Below, piece after piece: positions 41,723-54,113 of a stretch of DNA of 64,000 nucleotides. The stretch is from Musa acuminata AAA Group. Taxonomy: Eukaryota; Streptophyta; Magnoliopsida; Zingiberales; Musaceae. The notes under the pieces are model-generated. The model was not told where the DNA came from and ran no database searches. It was given only the letters and a program-made list of their open reading frames with translations. A program made the position numbers and the translations under genes. The stretch lies in assembly GCF_036884655.1 (NCBI RefSeq), contig NC_088340.1, forward strand, positions 32,575,001 to 32,639,000, read 5' to 3'. Positions within the stretch are counted from its first letter, which is position 1; every line of letters starts with the position of its first letter.

Positions 41723-43276
41723 ATGGCTTACGCCGAAAACCAAGAGGGCCATTCCATTACACGTCCACCCATGTTTAATGGGACGGACTACACCTATTGG
41801 AAGACCCGAATGAGGATCTTTCTTATTTCTATGGACGTTGAACTCTGGAATCTTGTCGAGAATGGTTTTTCAAAGGCTTTCGCTCTTAATGCAAAGGCTA
41901 TGAATGCCTTATTTTGCGCACTTGATAAAAACGAGTTTAATCGTGTTTCAATTTGTGAAACTGCATTTGATATTTGGCACACACTCGAAGTGACTCATGA
42001 AGGCACAAGTAGAGTGAAAGAGTCAAAAATCAATCTTTTGTTATACTCTTTCAAACTTTTTCGGATGAAACCGAGTGAGACTATTAGCGACATGTTTACC
42101 CGTTTCACGGATGTTGTCAACGGTCTAAAAGGACTCGGAAAAAATTTTTCGGATTTTGAGCTCGTAAATAAGATTCTAAGATCCCTTCCTAAGAGTTGGG
42201 ATCCTAAAGTCACTACTATTCAAGAGGCAAAAGATCTAAACAACTTCCCTCTTGAAGAACTAATTGGGTCATTAATGACCTACGAGATGACTTGCAAAGC
42301 TCATGAAGAGCAAGAAGACATCCTTCCAAAGAACAGGAAGGATATGGCACTTAGAACTTTGGAAGATCACTTGAAAGAAAACTCAAGTGATGAGGACTGT
42401 GATGATGACTTGGCACTTCTAACAAGAAAATTTAAAAAATTCATTAAAAGAAACAAGTTTAAGAATGACGCCAAAAGTAAACTTGAACCCAAGAAAGACC
42501 AAGTTATTTTCTATGAGTGCAAAAAGCCGGGACACTACAAGAGTGATTGTCCCCAAGCCAAAAAGAGAACAACAAAAAAGAAGGCGCTCAAAGCAACATG
42601 GGATGATTTGAGCGCGTCTGAAGAAGAGGAGTCTAACACCGAGCAAGTTGCTCATTACGCCTTAATGGCCATCGGAGAGGAGGTAACGAATTTATTAGAT
42701 GCTGATTTATCTTTCGATGAATTATTAAATGCCTTCCATGACTTATTTGATGAATGCAAGATTATCAATAGAAAATATAAATTGCTGAAAAAGGAGCATG
42801 ATAGTCTTACTTGTGATTTTGATAAGTTAAAAATTGAATATCATGATAGTTTAAATTCATGTATCAAATGTCATGATCTAGAAACTCTCCAAAAAGAAAA
42901 CCTGCTACTTAAGGACACCTTGAAGAAATTCGAGGTTGGTAGCAAGTCATTGAACATGATCCTTGCAAACAAGGGTCACGTTCCAAAAAGAAGTGGAATT
43001 GGATTTGTGAGAAGTCCTCACCTAAATCCAACCACCTTTATAAAAGGCCCCATCTTACATGTTCAACACTAAGCAAAATGTAACTTTTGTTGCAAAATTG
43101 GACACAAGACGCATTATTGTTCATTCAAGAAAATTAGTCCAAACAAATTGATTTGGGTTCCTAAAGGAACCATGATAAACTCTATGCAACATGATAAACA
43201 ATGTAGATCTATCTTTGAGGCACCCAAAAGCAAATGGGTACCTAAAAATCATCCTTTCTTGTAGAAACCCACACCA
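41723..43276 (+). pseudogene. S3 gag with two zinc knuckles
   Basis: ATG at 41723, 449 codons open: MAYAENQEGHSITRPPMFNG, core YTYWKTRMRIFLISMDVELW, KAMNALFCALDKNEFNRVS, FELVNKILRSLPKSWDPKV and LIGSLMTYEMTCKAHEE. The first knuckle reads FYECKKPGHYKSDC, so the first Cys of the C-x2-C-x4-H-x4-C motif is replaced by Phe. A coiled-coil-like C-terminal part follows (LLKKEHDSLTCDFDKLKIEY). After the stop at 43070 the same frame continues with a second knuckle, CNFCCKIGHKTHYC, complete. Another stop is at 43262. Confidence 0.93.
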
Positions 43277-44203
43277 TCGCAAGCTAGGAGCAAGAGATGG
43301 TACCTTGATAGTGGATGCTCAAGGCATATGACCGGAGATCTATCTCAATTCTCTAAGCTCACTAGCATAGACGAAGGCTATGTCACCTTCGGAGACAACA
43401 ACAAGGGTAAAATCATTGGCAAAGGAACCATAGGTAACAAATCCAACTTCTTTATTGAAGATGTTTTGTTAGTTGATGGTTTAAAACATAACCTCTTGAG
43501 CATTAGTCAATTATGTGATAAAGGATATACTGTCAAATTCGAATCTAATGCTTGCATCATTGAAAAACCACATAAGAACATGTCTATGATTGCATTAAAA
43601 CAAAATAACGTTTACACTATTGACATCAATGATTTATGTGATGAAATGTGTTTTGCGATTATGAATGAGGATGCTTGGCTATGGCATAGAAGATTAGGTC
43701 ATGCTAGCATGAAACTAATCACTCAAATATCATCTAGAGAACTTGTAAGAGGAATTCCTCATATCAAGTTCATCAAAGATAATGTATGTGATGCTTGCCA
43801 ATTAGGTAAACAAATTAAGGGTAGTTTCAAAGCTAAGAATCAAATAAGCACCTCTAGGCCCTTACAATTGATCCATATGGACTTATTCGGACCAATCTCT
43901 ACATCGAGTCTTGGAGGTAGCAAGTATGCCTTTGTCATTGTTGATGACTATAGCCGATATACATTGACCTACTTCTTAAAACAAAAAAATGAATGCTTTA
44001 AATATTTTACCAAGTTTTGTAAACTTGTTCAAAATCAGAAGGGTTCTATGATTTCGTCAATTAGAAGTGATCATGGTGAAGAATTTTAAAACCATGACTT
44101 CCAAGAATTCTGTGAACTCAATGGATACAACCATAACTTCTCTACTCCAAGAAATCCTCAACAAAATGGGGTAGTAGAAAGAAAAAATCGAAATCTATAA
44201 GAA
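43277..44203 (+). pseudogene. S3 protease and integrase
   Basis: Protease motif WYLDSGCSRHMTGD at about 43300. Integrase finger WHRRLGHASMKLI ... CDACQLGKQIKGS. First Asp in IHMDLFGPISTSSLGG, second in SIRSDHGEEF, where a stop follows at 44087, then Glu in QQNGVVERKNR. A further stop is at 44198. Otherwise the frame is constant, so the damage is point mutations only. Confidence 0.92.
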
Positions 44204-45432
44204 ATGGCAAGAACCATGTTGAATGAACATAGCCTACCCAAATATTTTTGGGCCGAAGCCGTAAACACTGCATGCTATATTTTGAATAGAGTTCTAGTAA
44301 GACCCTTACTCACCAAAACTCCTTATGAGTTATGGAATAACAAAAAACCCAATATCTCATATTTTAAAGTCTTTGGGTGTAAATGTTTTATCTTAAATGA
44401 AAAGGATAACTTAGGAAAATTCGATGCTAAATCTGATGAAGGAATCTTTCTTGGTTATTCTTCGGTTTCTAAAGCTTTTCGTATTTTCAATAAAAGAACT
44501 TTAATTATTGAAGAATCCATCCATGTTGTTTTCAATGAGATTTCCGAAATTAGGAAAAATGATCTTGACGATGATGTTAATTTTGATTCTTTGAATTTAA
44601 ACGCAACCCCATCTCCAACTAGCAACTTGGATGCATCCACTTCCCAGATTTCCTTACCCAAGGATTGGAAGTATGTAGATGCTCATCCTAAGGAGCTAAT
44701 CTTAGGAGACACATCAAAGGGGGTTCAAACACGATCTTCTTTTAAAAATTTTTGTACCAATGCCGCCTTTCTCTCCCAAATTAAACCCAAATGTGTTGAT
44801 GAAGCCATGAAAGATGATTTATGGATTATCGCAATGCAAGATGAATTGAATCAATTTGAGAGAAATGAGGTGTGGACGCTTGTTCCTAGGCCAAATGACC
44901 ATTTAGTAATTGGTACTAAACGGGTCTTTAGAAACAAGCAAGATGAAAATGGTATCGTGGTTAGAAACAAGGCTAGATTAGTGGCCAAAGGTTTCAACCA
45001 AGAAGAAGGTATCGATTATGAAGAAACCTTCGCTCCTGTGGCTCGATTGGAAGCCATAAGAATGCTCCTTGCCTACGCTAGTAGTAATAATTTTAAATTA
45101 TTTCAAATGGATGTTAAAAGCGCTTTTCTTAATGGCTTTATTTCCGAAGAAGTCTATGTTGAACAACCTCCTGGATTTGAAAATAATAGTCTCCCTAATC
45201 ATGTGTTTAGATTAACTAAAGCTCTCTATGGTTTAAAACAAGCTCCAAGGGCTTGATATGAGAGACTTAGTTCTTTTCTTATTGAAAATAATTTCATAAA
45301 AGGCAAGGTTGATACTATATTATTCATCAAGAACTTTGAAAATAATTTTCTCATTGTTCAAATTTATGTTGATGATATTATCTTTGGTTCTACGAATGAA
45401 TCTCTTTTCTTTGTGAATCCTTTGCTAAAACT
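44204..45432 (+). pseudogene. S3 integrase C-terminus and reverse transcriptase
   Basis: Open 44204-45256: integrase end ([20 protein letters not shown]), linker, then RT blocks [40 protein letters not shown] and [12 protein letters not shown] stop at 45254 replaces the Trp expected there. RT goes on with the intact catalytic YVDDIIFGST (about 45366), and a frameshift follows near 45410. Confidence 0.93.
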
Positions 45433-46269
45433 ATGAGTCTTGAATTCGAAATGAGTCTAATGGGAGAGTTAACATTCTTCTTAGGTCTACAAATCAAACA
45501 ACTAAGCAATGGCATCTTTATTAGTCAAACTAAATATGCTATGAGTTTACTAAAGAAGTTTAATATGAATAACTCAAAAGCTATTAACACTCCTATGAGC
45601 ACCTCCACTAAGTTAGAAATTGATGAAAGTGGAGAAAGCTTCGATCAAAAAACCTATAGGGGTATGATAGGAAGTTTCCTTTACCTCACTGCAACTAGAC
45701 CAGACATAATGTTCAGTGTAGGACTTTGTGCTAGATTTCAATCAAACCCTAAGATATCTCATCTCAAAGCAGTTAAAAGAATACTCAGATATCTTAATGG
45801 TACCACAAATCTAGGATTATGGTACCCAAAATCAGAGAAGCTTGAGTTAATTGCTTATGTTGATGCGGACTTCGCTAGCTGTAGATTAGATACAAAAAGT
45901 ACATCAGGAACATGTCAATTCTTAGGACATGCCCTTGTTTCCTGGTCATCTAAGAAACAAAACTCGGTTGCACTATCAACAACCGAAGCTGAATATATTG
46001 CAGCAAGTGCATGCTGTGCACAAGTTGTTTGGATGAAAAATACCTTAGAAGATTATAAAGTTCATCTTAAAAATATTCCCATTAAATGTGATAACACAAG
46101 TGCAATATGCCTAACAAAAAACCCTATACAACACTCAAGAACAAAACATATTGACATCAGACATTACTTTATACGAGATCATGTTACGAATCATGATGTA
46201 ATCATAGAATTCATTGATACGAAACATCAACTAGCTGATATCTTTACAAAACCTCTAAGTGAAGAATAA
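45433..46269 (+). pseudogene. S3 RT thumb and RNase H
   Basis: 278 codons open. FFLGLQIKQLSNGIFISQTK and TRPDIMFSVGLCARFQSNPK, then RNase H: YVDADFASCRLDTKSTSGTC, VSWSSKKQNSVALSTTEAEY, IKCDNTSAICLTKNP and HIDIRHYFIRDHV. Ends at a stop at 46267, the natural end of copia pol. Confidence 0.94.
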
Positions 46270-47240
46270 TTTGATTTCATAAGAAGAGAATTAGGAATGT
46301 TGATGTGTCCGAATACTTAAACTAGTTAAAATTATTTTTCGGACGTTATTGATTACTATTACATGCCTTGGTATCACTTGATCAAATAACATGTTGAAAA
46401 TTATGTGACAAATGTTTTTGAAAATCAGTAGCTTACTCATATCCGAATGCATGTAAGAAGTTCATCTTATTTTCGGTTTGAATGCTAAAAATAGGATTTT
46501 CCTGTACACTCTTATGAAAACTTATTGAAAAATGAGTTTCCTCCTTCAAGCAACGAACTATAACATAACAAGGAGAAGAGATATTCAAAGTATTATATGT
46601 GTCATGCCTTCTTTTATGTGCTTGATAACCTGCTGGAATCACATCTACCATGCTTTTTGATAATGCTACCATGCTTTTTGTTGATGACAAAGGGGAGAAA
46701 AATATGAATTGATATGGTTGCTATTACTAATGTTATGATTAGGCCATACCTGCTATCACTGATAATGATATGGTTGCTATTACTGATGTTGATATAGTTG
46801 CTATCACTGATGCTATGATTAGGCCATACTTGCATCACCAAGAAATATATGATTGCCATATGCCCTGTATCAAGATATCAAACAAAAATTTGCATCGTAC
46901 GAACTGATATCTTACCATGTGATGCAATGCTACACTTGCTAAAATATTCGAAATGTGTACATCATGTAATGATATCAAAATCTTGCTTCACAGCTTTACA
47001 TGTCGATATCTTACGATATGATGAATTGCTACAATAACCATCATTCAAACTTGTTAAATTTGAAAATGTATGTCAAGCCTTGACATCATCTTCAAAGAGA
47101 TACATTATGATAGGAATCATGATGGGAATATGTCTCTTGAATTTATAAAGTTTTTAAATTCAAGAAGTATGGCATATAGACAAGGGGAGTTAAGGTTAAC
47201 TCCATTATCAATTGATTGTCATCATCAAAAAAGGGGAGAT
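46270..47240 (+). other. S3 spacer and polypurine tract
   Basis: No envelope-like gene recognised. A ttgttgatgacaaaggggag box lies at about 46678. The segment 46720-46860 repeats words like 'gatatggttgctatcactga' three times. The last purine tract aaaaaaggggagat (47227-47240) primes plus-strand synthesis at the 3' LTR. Confidence 0.75.
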
Positions 47241-49155
47241 TGTTGAATCTCGGATTTTGATGATGAAGTCAATTGTCATTTATTGTCTAATATATGTGTC
47301 GAGATAAGTGTGCAGGATTAACTACGATGAAAGTAAGACATGCAGCAGGAGTTGTGCCGGAGTCATGAAAATGATCATGTTGGGAGTTCGAGAGCTCGAC
47401 GGAAGTTCGGACAGTCGTCGGAGGTTCTGCGGGAACAAATCCAAGAAGTCCAGAAGCTTGCCAAAGGAGCTCATCGGAACTTGCCAAGTGGATCGTCGCA
47501 GTCCAGAAGTTTGCCAGAAGTCCGTAGGAGCATCACCAAGGGTTCATCGGATGATCGACGGAAGTTCGCCGGAAACTCGCCGGAAGAAGCGAGTGACGCA
47601 CCAAAGCAAGCTGCAGAATATGTCTTAGGAAATAATCGTAGTTAGCACTTTGATTAAGTTAGAAATGGGAGGTGATCCCATTAGCTTAATCCTGGGGCAA
47701 TTGGGCCCCTGAAGAACTCAAATTGGGTCGAATGGTTCAACCCATTCGGACCCAGGTTGCTATGGGAGGTGCAATCGCCCAGGCAGGGAGGTAGCACCGC
47801 CCAGGCTATGTCTCCCAGCGAGACTGGGCGGTGCAACCGCCCCAGCCAAGAGGTGCAACCGCCCAGGGCTCAGTCTCCGAGCGAGACTGGGCGGTGCAAC
47901 CTCCTCTGTCAGGAGGTGGCACCGCCAGAGCTCAAGTTTCGAGCTCTGCCAGGCGGTGCAACCTCTCCAGTCAGGCGGTGCAACCACCTAAGCTCGGTCT
48001 TCGAGCTCTGGCAGAGAGGTGCAACCGCCCCTGACAGAGGTAGCACCACCCAGAGGCTCAGTCTTCGAGCTTTGCCAAGCGGTGCAACCGCCCTAGTCAG
48101 GAGGTGCAACCGCCTGATCCCGGAATTCTGGGATTTGATCGTTTTGAGCTTCAAATTTGAACTGGGTTGGGGCCTATAAATACCCCACCCATTCAGCACT
48201 GAAAAGATACAGACCTACACCGAATTCTTGATCTTTTCTGTGATTCTAAGAGCTCAAATTTGTGTAAAGTCCAAAAGTTCTCCTCTTTCTGTTCTTCAAG
48301 TCTTGAGTTGTAAAGAGAGGAGAGAAAGGTTCTGTAAGGGTTGTCTCCTGAGCCCGTCAAAAGGAGTGAAACTGTAAAAGGGCAGTTGGCCTTCACCTAT
48401 TGAAGGAAGGCCTCTAGTTGACGTCGGTGACCTCGTCGGTGGAGGAAGCCAAAAGTGGAGTAGGTCAAGACTGACCGAACCACTCTAAATCTCTGGTTTG
48501 CTTTTATTTTGAGCACTTTATCATTACTGCAAACCTCCTACATAGCTACTGCTCTCTGCGCTTTTACGAACAAGTTTCTAAGTTCCAATCTTTCCCAATC
48601 TGCATTCAGACATAAATCGGTGTTTTCGTACGATCTTTACATTGCAGTTTAAATTTACGTTTTGATTCTACTTATAACTGCAAACTATCTTCTGCGCTTT
48701 CACGAACGAGTGTCTAAGTTCAGATCTTTCCGAATCTGAGCTTACACGTAAACTGCGCTTAGACGCAATCTGCGCTTAGACGCAAACTACGCTTAGATGC
48801 AAACTGCGCTTAGACGCAATCTGCATTTAGACGCAAACTGCATTTAGACGTAAACTGCGCTTAGATGCAAACTGTGTTTAGACGCAAACTGCGCTTAGAC
48901 GCAAACTGCGCTTAGATACAAACTGCGCTTAGACGCAATCTGCATTTAGACGCAAACTGCATTTAGACGTAAACTGCGCTTAGACGCAAACTGTGTTTAG
49001 ACGTAAACTGCACTTATCATAAGTAATCTTAGAATCGGCTTTTGCATCAAAATAGTTTTTATCGAACGAACGCAGCTTTCGTTTTTAATCGCTGAAAGAT
49101 TTCCGCTGCACTAATTCACCCCCCCCCCCCCCTCTTAGTGCTCTCGATCCTAACA
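47241..49155 (+). repeat. S3 3' LTR
   Basis: 1915 bp, same order as the 5' LTR. Differences include one 17-bp unit fewer and a 14-C instead of 11-C run. Confidence 0.94.
48740..49011 (+). repeat. 17-bp tandem array in the S3 3' LTR
   Basis: 272 bases, 16 copies of the same unit; one copy fewer than in the 5' LTR. Confidence 0.93.
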
Positions 49156-49160
49156 CATTT

Positions 49161-50900
49161 GGCCTAGGAACAAGCTTCCATACCTCATTTCTCTCAAATT
49201 GATTTAACTCATCTTACATTACGATAATCCATGAATCATCTTTCATAGCTTCGTCAATACATTTAGGTTAAATTTGGGAGAGAAAAGCGGCGTTGGCACA
49301 AAAATTTTTAAGAGAAGAATGAGTTTGAACCCCTTTAGATGTGGCTTCGTCAATACATTTAGGTTAAATTTTTTTTCCAAGAACGAGTTCCTTAGGATAA
49401 ACATCTACATACTTTCAATCCTTGGGTAAGGATGTTTCGGAAGTAGATGCATCCAAGTTACTAGATGAAAAAAAGGTTTCATTTAAATTTAAAGCATCAA
49501 AATTAACATCATCATCAAAATCATTTTTCTTAATTTCGGAAACCTCATTAAAAACAACATGAATTGATTCTACTATAATCAAAGTTCTTTTATTAAAGAT
49601 ATGAAATGCTTTAGAAATAAAAGAATAGCCAAGAAAAATTCCTTCATCAGATTTAGCATCAAATTTTCCTAAAGTATCTTTTTCATTCAAGATAAAACAC
49701 TTACACCCAAAAACTTTAAAATATGAAACATTAGGATTTTTGTTGTTCTACAACTCATAAGGAGTTTTGGTGAGTAAGGGTCTTACTAGAACTCTATTCA
49801 TGACATAGCATGTCGTGTTTACGGCTTCGGCCCAAAAATATTTGGGTAGACTATATTCATTTAACATGGTTCTTACCATTTCTTGTAAGTTTCTATTCTT
49901 TCTTTCTACTACTCCATTTTGTTGAGGATTTCTTGGAGTAGAGAATTTGTGGTTATATCCATTGGATTCACAAAATTCTTGGAAATCATAGTTTTGAAAT
50001 TCACCACCATGATCACTTCGAATTGACGAAATCATAGAACCCTTTTCATTTTGAATAACTTTATAAAACTTAGAGAAATATCTAAAGCATTCACTTTTGT
50101 GTACTAAGAAGTAAGTCTATGTGTATCTACTAAAATCATCCACAATGACAAATGCATATTTGCTACCTCCTAGGCTTGATGTAGTAATTGGTCCGAACAA
50201 GTCCATATGGATTAATTGCAAAGGTCTAGAGGTGCTTATTTGGTTCTTAAGTTTGAAGCTACCTTTTATTTGTTTTCCTAATTGACATGCATCACACACA
50301 TTATCTTTGACGAACTTGATATGAGGAATTCCTCTTACAAGTTCTTTAGATGAAATTTGTGAGATTAGTTTCATACTAGCATGACCTAATCTCCTATGCC
50401 AAATCAAAGCATCGTCATTTAAACCTGAAAAACACATTTCATTACAAAGATCATTGATATCAATAGTGTATATATTATTTGGTTTTAGTACAATTATAGA
50501 TGTGCTTTTGTATAGTTTTTCAATAATGCAAGCATTAGATTCAAATCTAACAATATATTCTTTATCACATAATTGACTAATACTCAAAAAGTTATACTTT
50601 AAGCCATCAACTAACAATACATCTTCAATAAAAAAGTTGGATGTATTACCTAAAGTTCCTTTGTCAATGATTTTACCCTTGTTGTTGTCTCCGAAGGTGA
50701 CATATCCTTCGTCTAGGCTAGTGAGCTTAGAGAATTAAGATGGATCTCCGGTCATATGCCTTGAGCATCCACTATCAAGGTACCATCTCTTGCTTATAGC
50801 TTGTGATAGTATACGTTTCTACAAAAGAGGATAATTTTTAGGTACCCATTTGACCTTAGGTGCCTTAAAACCGATTGGCTTAACTTATCATTTTGCATGG
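49161..50900 (-). pseudogene. S2 integrase and adjoining protease end
   Basis: Minus strand from about 50780: WYLDSGCSRHMTGDPS-like protease motif. Then integrase: WHRRLGHASMKLISQISSKE and DNVCDACQLGKQIKGS (HHCC finger), PLQLIHMDLFGPITTSSLGG (first Asp), SSIRSDHGGEFQNYDF (second Asp), NPQQNGVVERKNRNLQEM (Glu). The C-terminal part with [14 protein letters not shown] follows. There are several stops and frameshifts. The triad residues are readable though on separate open pieces. Confidence 0.9.
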
Positions 50901-52373
50901 AGTTCTTTATGGTTCCTTTAGGAACCTAAATCAATTTGTGTAGACTACACTTCTTAAATGGACAATGATAAGCTACATGTCCAAGTTTCCAACAAAAGTT
51001 GTATTTGTTTTTAGGTGAAATATGCAAGATAGGGCCTTTAACAAAGGTGGATGGATTTTGGTGAGAGTTACTCACAAATCCGATTCGACTTCTTTTATGA
51101 ACGTGACCCTTATTGGCAAGGATCATATTCAAGGACTTGCTAACAACCTCAAATTTTTCTAAGGTATCTTTGAGTAGCAAGTTTTCCTTTCTAAGTGTTT
51201 CTACTTCATGGCATTTCGTACATGGAGTTAAACTATCATTATGCTCAACTTTTAATTTATCAAAATCACTAACAAGAGAAGCATGCTCTTTTTTCAATAA
51301 TGTGTATTTTTAACTAATCAATTTGTATTCATCAAATAAATCAAGAAAAGCATTTAATAGTTTATCAAATAATAAATTTGCATTAATTGAACTTGTTACC
51401 TCATCTCCAATGGCCATTAGCACATAGTGAGCAACTTGCTCGATGTTGGTTGGCTCCTCTTCTTTGGATGCACTTGAGTCATCCCATGTTGCTTTGAGAG
51501 CCTTCTTCTTTGGTATCCTCTTCTTGGCTTAGGGCCATTCACTCTTGTATTGTCCCGGCTTCTTGCATTCGTAGCATATTACTTGATCTTTATTGGGTTC
51601 AAATTTATTTTTAGTGTCATTTTTAAATTTCTTTGTTAAAAGTGCCAAGTCTTCATCAAGGTCCTCATCACTTGAGTTTTCCTTCAAGTGGTCTTCTTGT
51701 GTTCTCAGTGTCATATCCTTCCTGTTCTTTGGAAGGGTATCCTCAAGCTCTTCATCGACTTTACATGTCATTTCATAGGTCATTAGTGACCCAATTAGTT
51801 CTTCAAGAGGAAAATTATTTAGATCTTTGGCCTCTTGAATAGCCGTTACTTAGGGTTCCAACTCTTTAGAATGGATCTTAAAACTTTATTAACAAGTTCA
51901 AAATCTGAGAAACCTTTACCAAGTCCTTTTAGACTATTGACAATATCCGTAAATCGGGTGTACATGTCTCCAATGGTCTCACTCGGTTTCATTCGAAATA
52001 ATTCATAAGAATGCACTAAAAGGTTAATTTTTTACTCCACTCTACTAGTGCCTTCACGAGTCACTTCGAGAGTGTACCAAATATTAAAAGTCATTTCATA
52101 AATCGACACTCTATTAAACTCATTTTTATCTAATGCACAAAATAAGGCATTCATAGCCTTGGCATTTAAAGTGAAAGTCTTCTTCTCCAACTCATTCCAA
52201 TCATTCATTGAAAGAGAAGACTTTTGAAAACCATTTTCAACAATGTTCCAAAGCTCAAAATTCATTGAAATTAGGAAGATCCTCATTCTAGTCTTCCAAT
52301 ATGTGTAATTCGTCCTATTGAACATGGACGAACGTGTAATTGAATGACCCTCTTGGTTGCCGGCAAATGCCAT
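50901..52373 (-). pseudogene. S2 gag
   Basis: ATG at 52373 (MAFAGNQEGHSITRSSMFNR), the core NYTYWKTRMRIFLI, KAMNALFCALDKNEFNRVS and IWYTLEVTREGTS, and 'MTYEMTCK'. The nucleocapsid finger reads CYECKKPGQYKSEWP: the His and last Cys of C-x2-C-x4-H-x4-C are lost. A second finger-like stretch (NFCWKLGHVAYHC) is at about 50950-50990. Frames are broken around 51300-51530 and 51800-52030. Confidence 0.88.
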
Positions 52374-52423
52374 ATCTCTTGGGTTTTAAACCAAACGAGA
52401 GTGAACCTTGCTATGATACCAAT

Positions 52424-53898
52424 TGTTAGGATCAAGAGCAGCACTAAGAGAGGGGGTGAATTAGTGCAGTGGAAAACTTTCACTATTTCAAAAATCTTAT
52501 TTCGATTAAAACTAATTCCAACGAGAATGGTTTCAATTCAATCCGTTTCAGAAGGAATTTGAACTTGAAACATTTCTTGAAAGTGCAAGAGAAAACTAAA
52601 GTGATTTACAACAATGTAAATTGCACAAATGAAAAGCGTTGGTTTCATAAAGTCTTTGTACGATTAAAGTCGATCTCGGAAGATATTTACGTGAAAGCGT
52701 ATGTAGACATAACTAAAGCACAGTAAGGAGGAGAGGCAGTTTGCTATAAAAGAAAGTTGCTCAAAGTAAATGCAAACCGAGTTTTAGAGTGGTTCGGTCA
52801 ATGTGATCTACATCCACTTTCGGCTTCCTCCTCCGACGAAGTCACCGGTGTCCACTAGATGCCTTCCTTCAATAGGCGAAGGCCAACCACCTTTTACAGC
52901 TTTTCTCCTTTTGCCGGGTTTAGGAGACAATCCTTACAAGTTTCACTCCTCTATCTTGGATGGTTACAAGGCTAAGAGATGAAGGAGGAGAACTCTAACT
53001 TTTACAACACTTTAAGGCTCAAGAGCTCAAGATTATACCAATAGGTTTCATGCCCTTTCATGCAGAAAATGGTGGGGTCTTTACAGGCCCTAATGGCTTC
53101 AAAAATGTAGCCAAAAAGTGTTTAATCATAGATTTCCGGGGTCCTGGCGGTACCACCGCCAATACTAGGTGGTACTACCGCTTGACACCTAACACTGGGC
53201 GGTACTACCGCTTGACAGAGCTCGAAGACCGAGCTCTGGCGGTACCACCGCTTGATAGGGGCGATACCACCGCTAGTAGTAATAACTACCGGTGGTACCA
53301 CCACCCAGTCTGGGCAGTGCCACCGCCAAGAAATCCTAGGGGGGCACTGCTTTCCAAGCGGTGCCATCGCCGGCCAGGAATTCAGGGGATGATTGGGCTA
53401 TTCAATCCGGCCCAAATCAACCCTATTAAGGGCCTAGTTGGCTCCTAATTAAGTTAGTGGGATTACCTCCCAATCCTAACTTAATTTATGCTCTAACTAT
53501 GATAATTAAGATATGATCACAGCTCTTTTTGTTCTGGTGCGTCAATTGCTCTTCCGGCGAGCTTCTGGCGTACTTCCGGCGAACATCCGATGAACTCTCG
53601 GTAATGCTCCGGCGGACTCTCGATAAGCTCCTGGACTTTGCGATGATCTTCTTGAAGAGTTCCGACGAGCTTTATGGCAAGCTCCTGGACTTCTCGATTG
53701 GTTCCCACAGAACTTTCAACGAACGTCCAAACTTCCGTCGAACTCTCGAACTCCTAATGAGATCTCGATCTTGACTCCGACACAACACCTGCTTCATGTC
53801 TTACTGCTATCATAGTTAATCCTGCACACTTTTCTCAACATATAGATTAGATCAAATAAATTACAATTGACTTCATCATCAAAATCTGAGATTCAACA
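52424..53898 (-). repeat. S2 5' LTR
   Basis: 1475 bp, minus-strand start TGTTGAATCTCAG at 53898 and end CTAACA at 52424. GGTACC-type palindromes at about 53140-53370. Beside it at 52410-52423 lies the primer site (ATTGGTATCATAGC on the minus strand). Flanked on the outside by ctata (53899-53903). Confidence 0.88.
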
Positions 53899-54113
53899 CT
53901 ATAAAAATCTGGTTTGCGCTTCCTTTAAGCACTTTACTTTTATAGCAAATTGCCTTTCCTCTTTACTATGCTTTTATTATGCCTACACTCGCATATGCTT
54001 TCAAGTTTCTGAAATCGATTCAACGAAACGAAGAGATATTCAGAACTAACATGATCTTTACCACTACACTAATTCACCCCCCCCTCTTAGTGTCGACTCG
54101 TTCCTAACATTCA
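53899..54113 (+). mobile_element. Sirevirus LTR 3' fragment (plus)
   Basis: From ctataaaaatctgg to a C-rich tract, 'cttagtgtcgactc' and CTAACA. It diverges from the S1 LTR by about six of 72 compared bases, while 30763-30836 differs by one. It is therefore a different copy, into which S2 inserted, and not the missing end of S1. Confidence 0.75.

Larger units (their letters stand above)
39755..49155 (+). mobile_element. Sirevirus S3, full-length insertion
   Basis: 9401-bp Ty1/copia element with LTRs of 1918 and 1915 bp and a perfect target duplication, CATTT (39750-39754, 49156-49160), inside S2 RT. It has an exact primer site, the gag-protease-integrase-RT-RNase H order typical of copia, a spacer with polypurine-like boxes, and a purine tract at 47227-47240. 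It is nearly complete but carries five in-frame stops and one frameshift. It is the only element here with a whole copia polyprotein layout. Confidence 0.95.
30837..53898 (-). mobile_element. Sirevirus S2, old, split by G3 and S3
   Basis: Minus-strand copia element. Its 5' LTR is 52424-53898, primer site 52410-52423 and gag from 52373. Integrase and protease pieces run down to 49415, RT at 39254-39754 and RT/RNase H at 33055-33849. Then come a spacer, a purine tract (31643-31657) and a truncated 3' LTR (30837-31642). S3 sits in its RT start and G3 within RT. It has many stops and frameshifts and is the oldest of the nest. Confidence 0.88.

Noticed and set aside
46270..47226. Envelope-like gene after S3 pol
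   Set aside because: Some Sireviruses have one, but no long frame, signal peptide or membrane segment is visible here.
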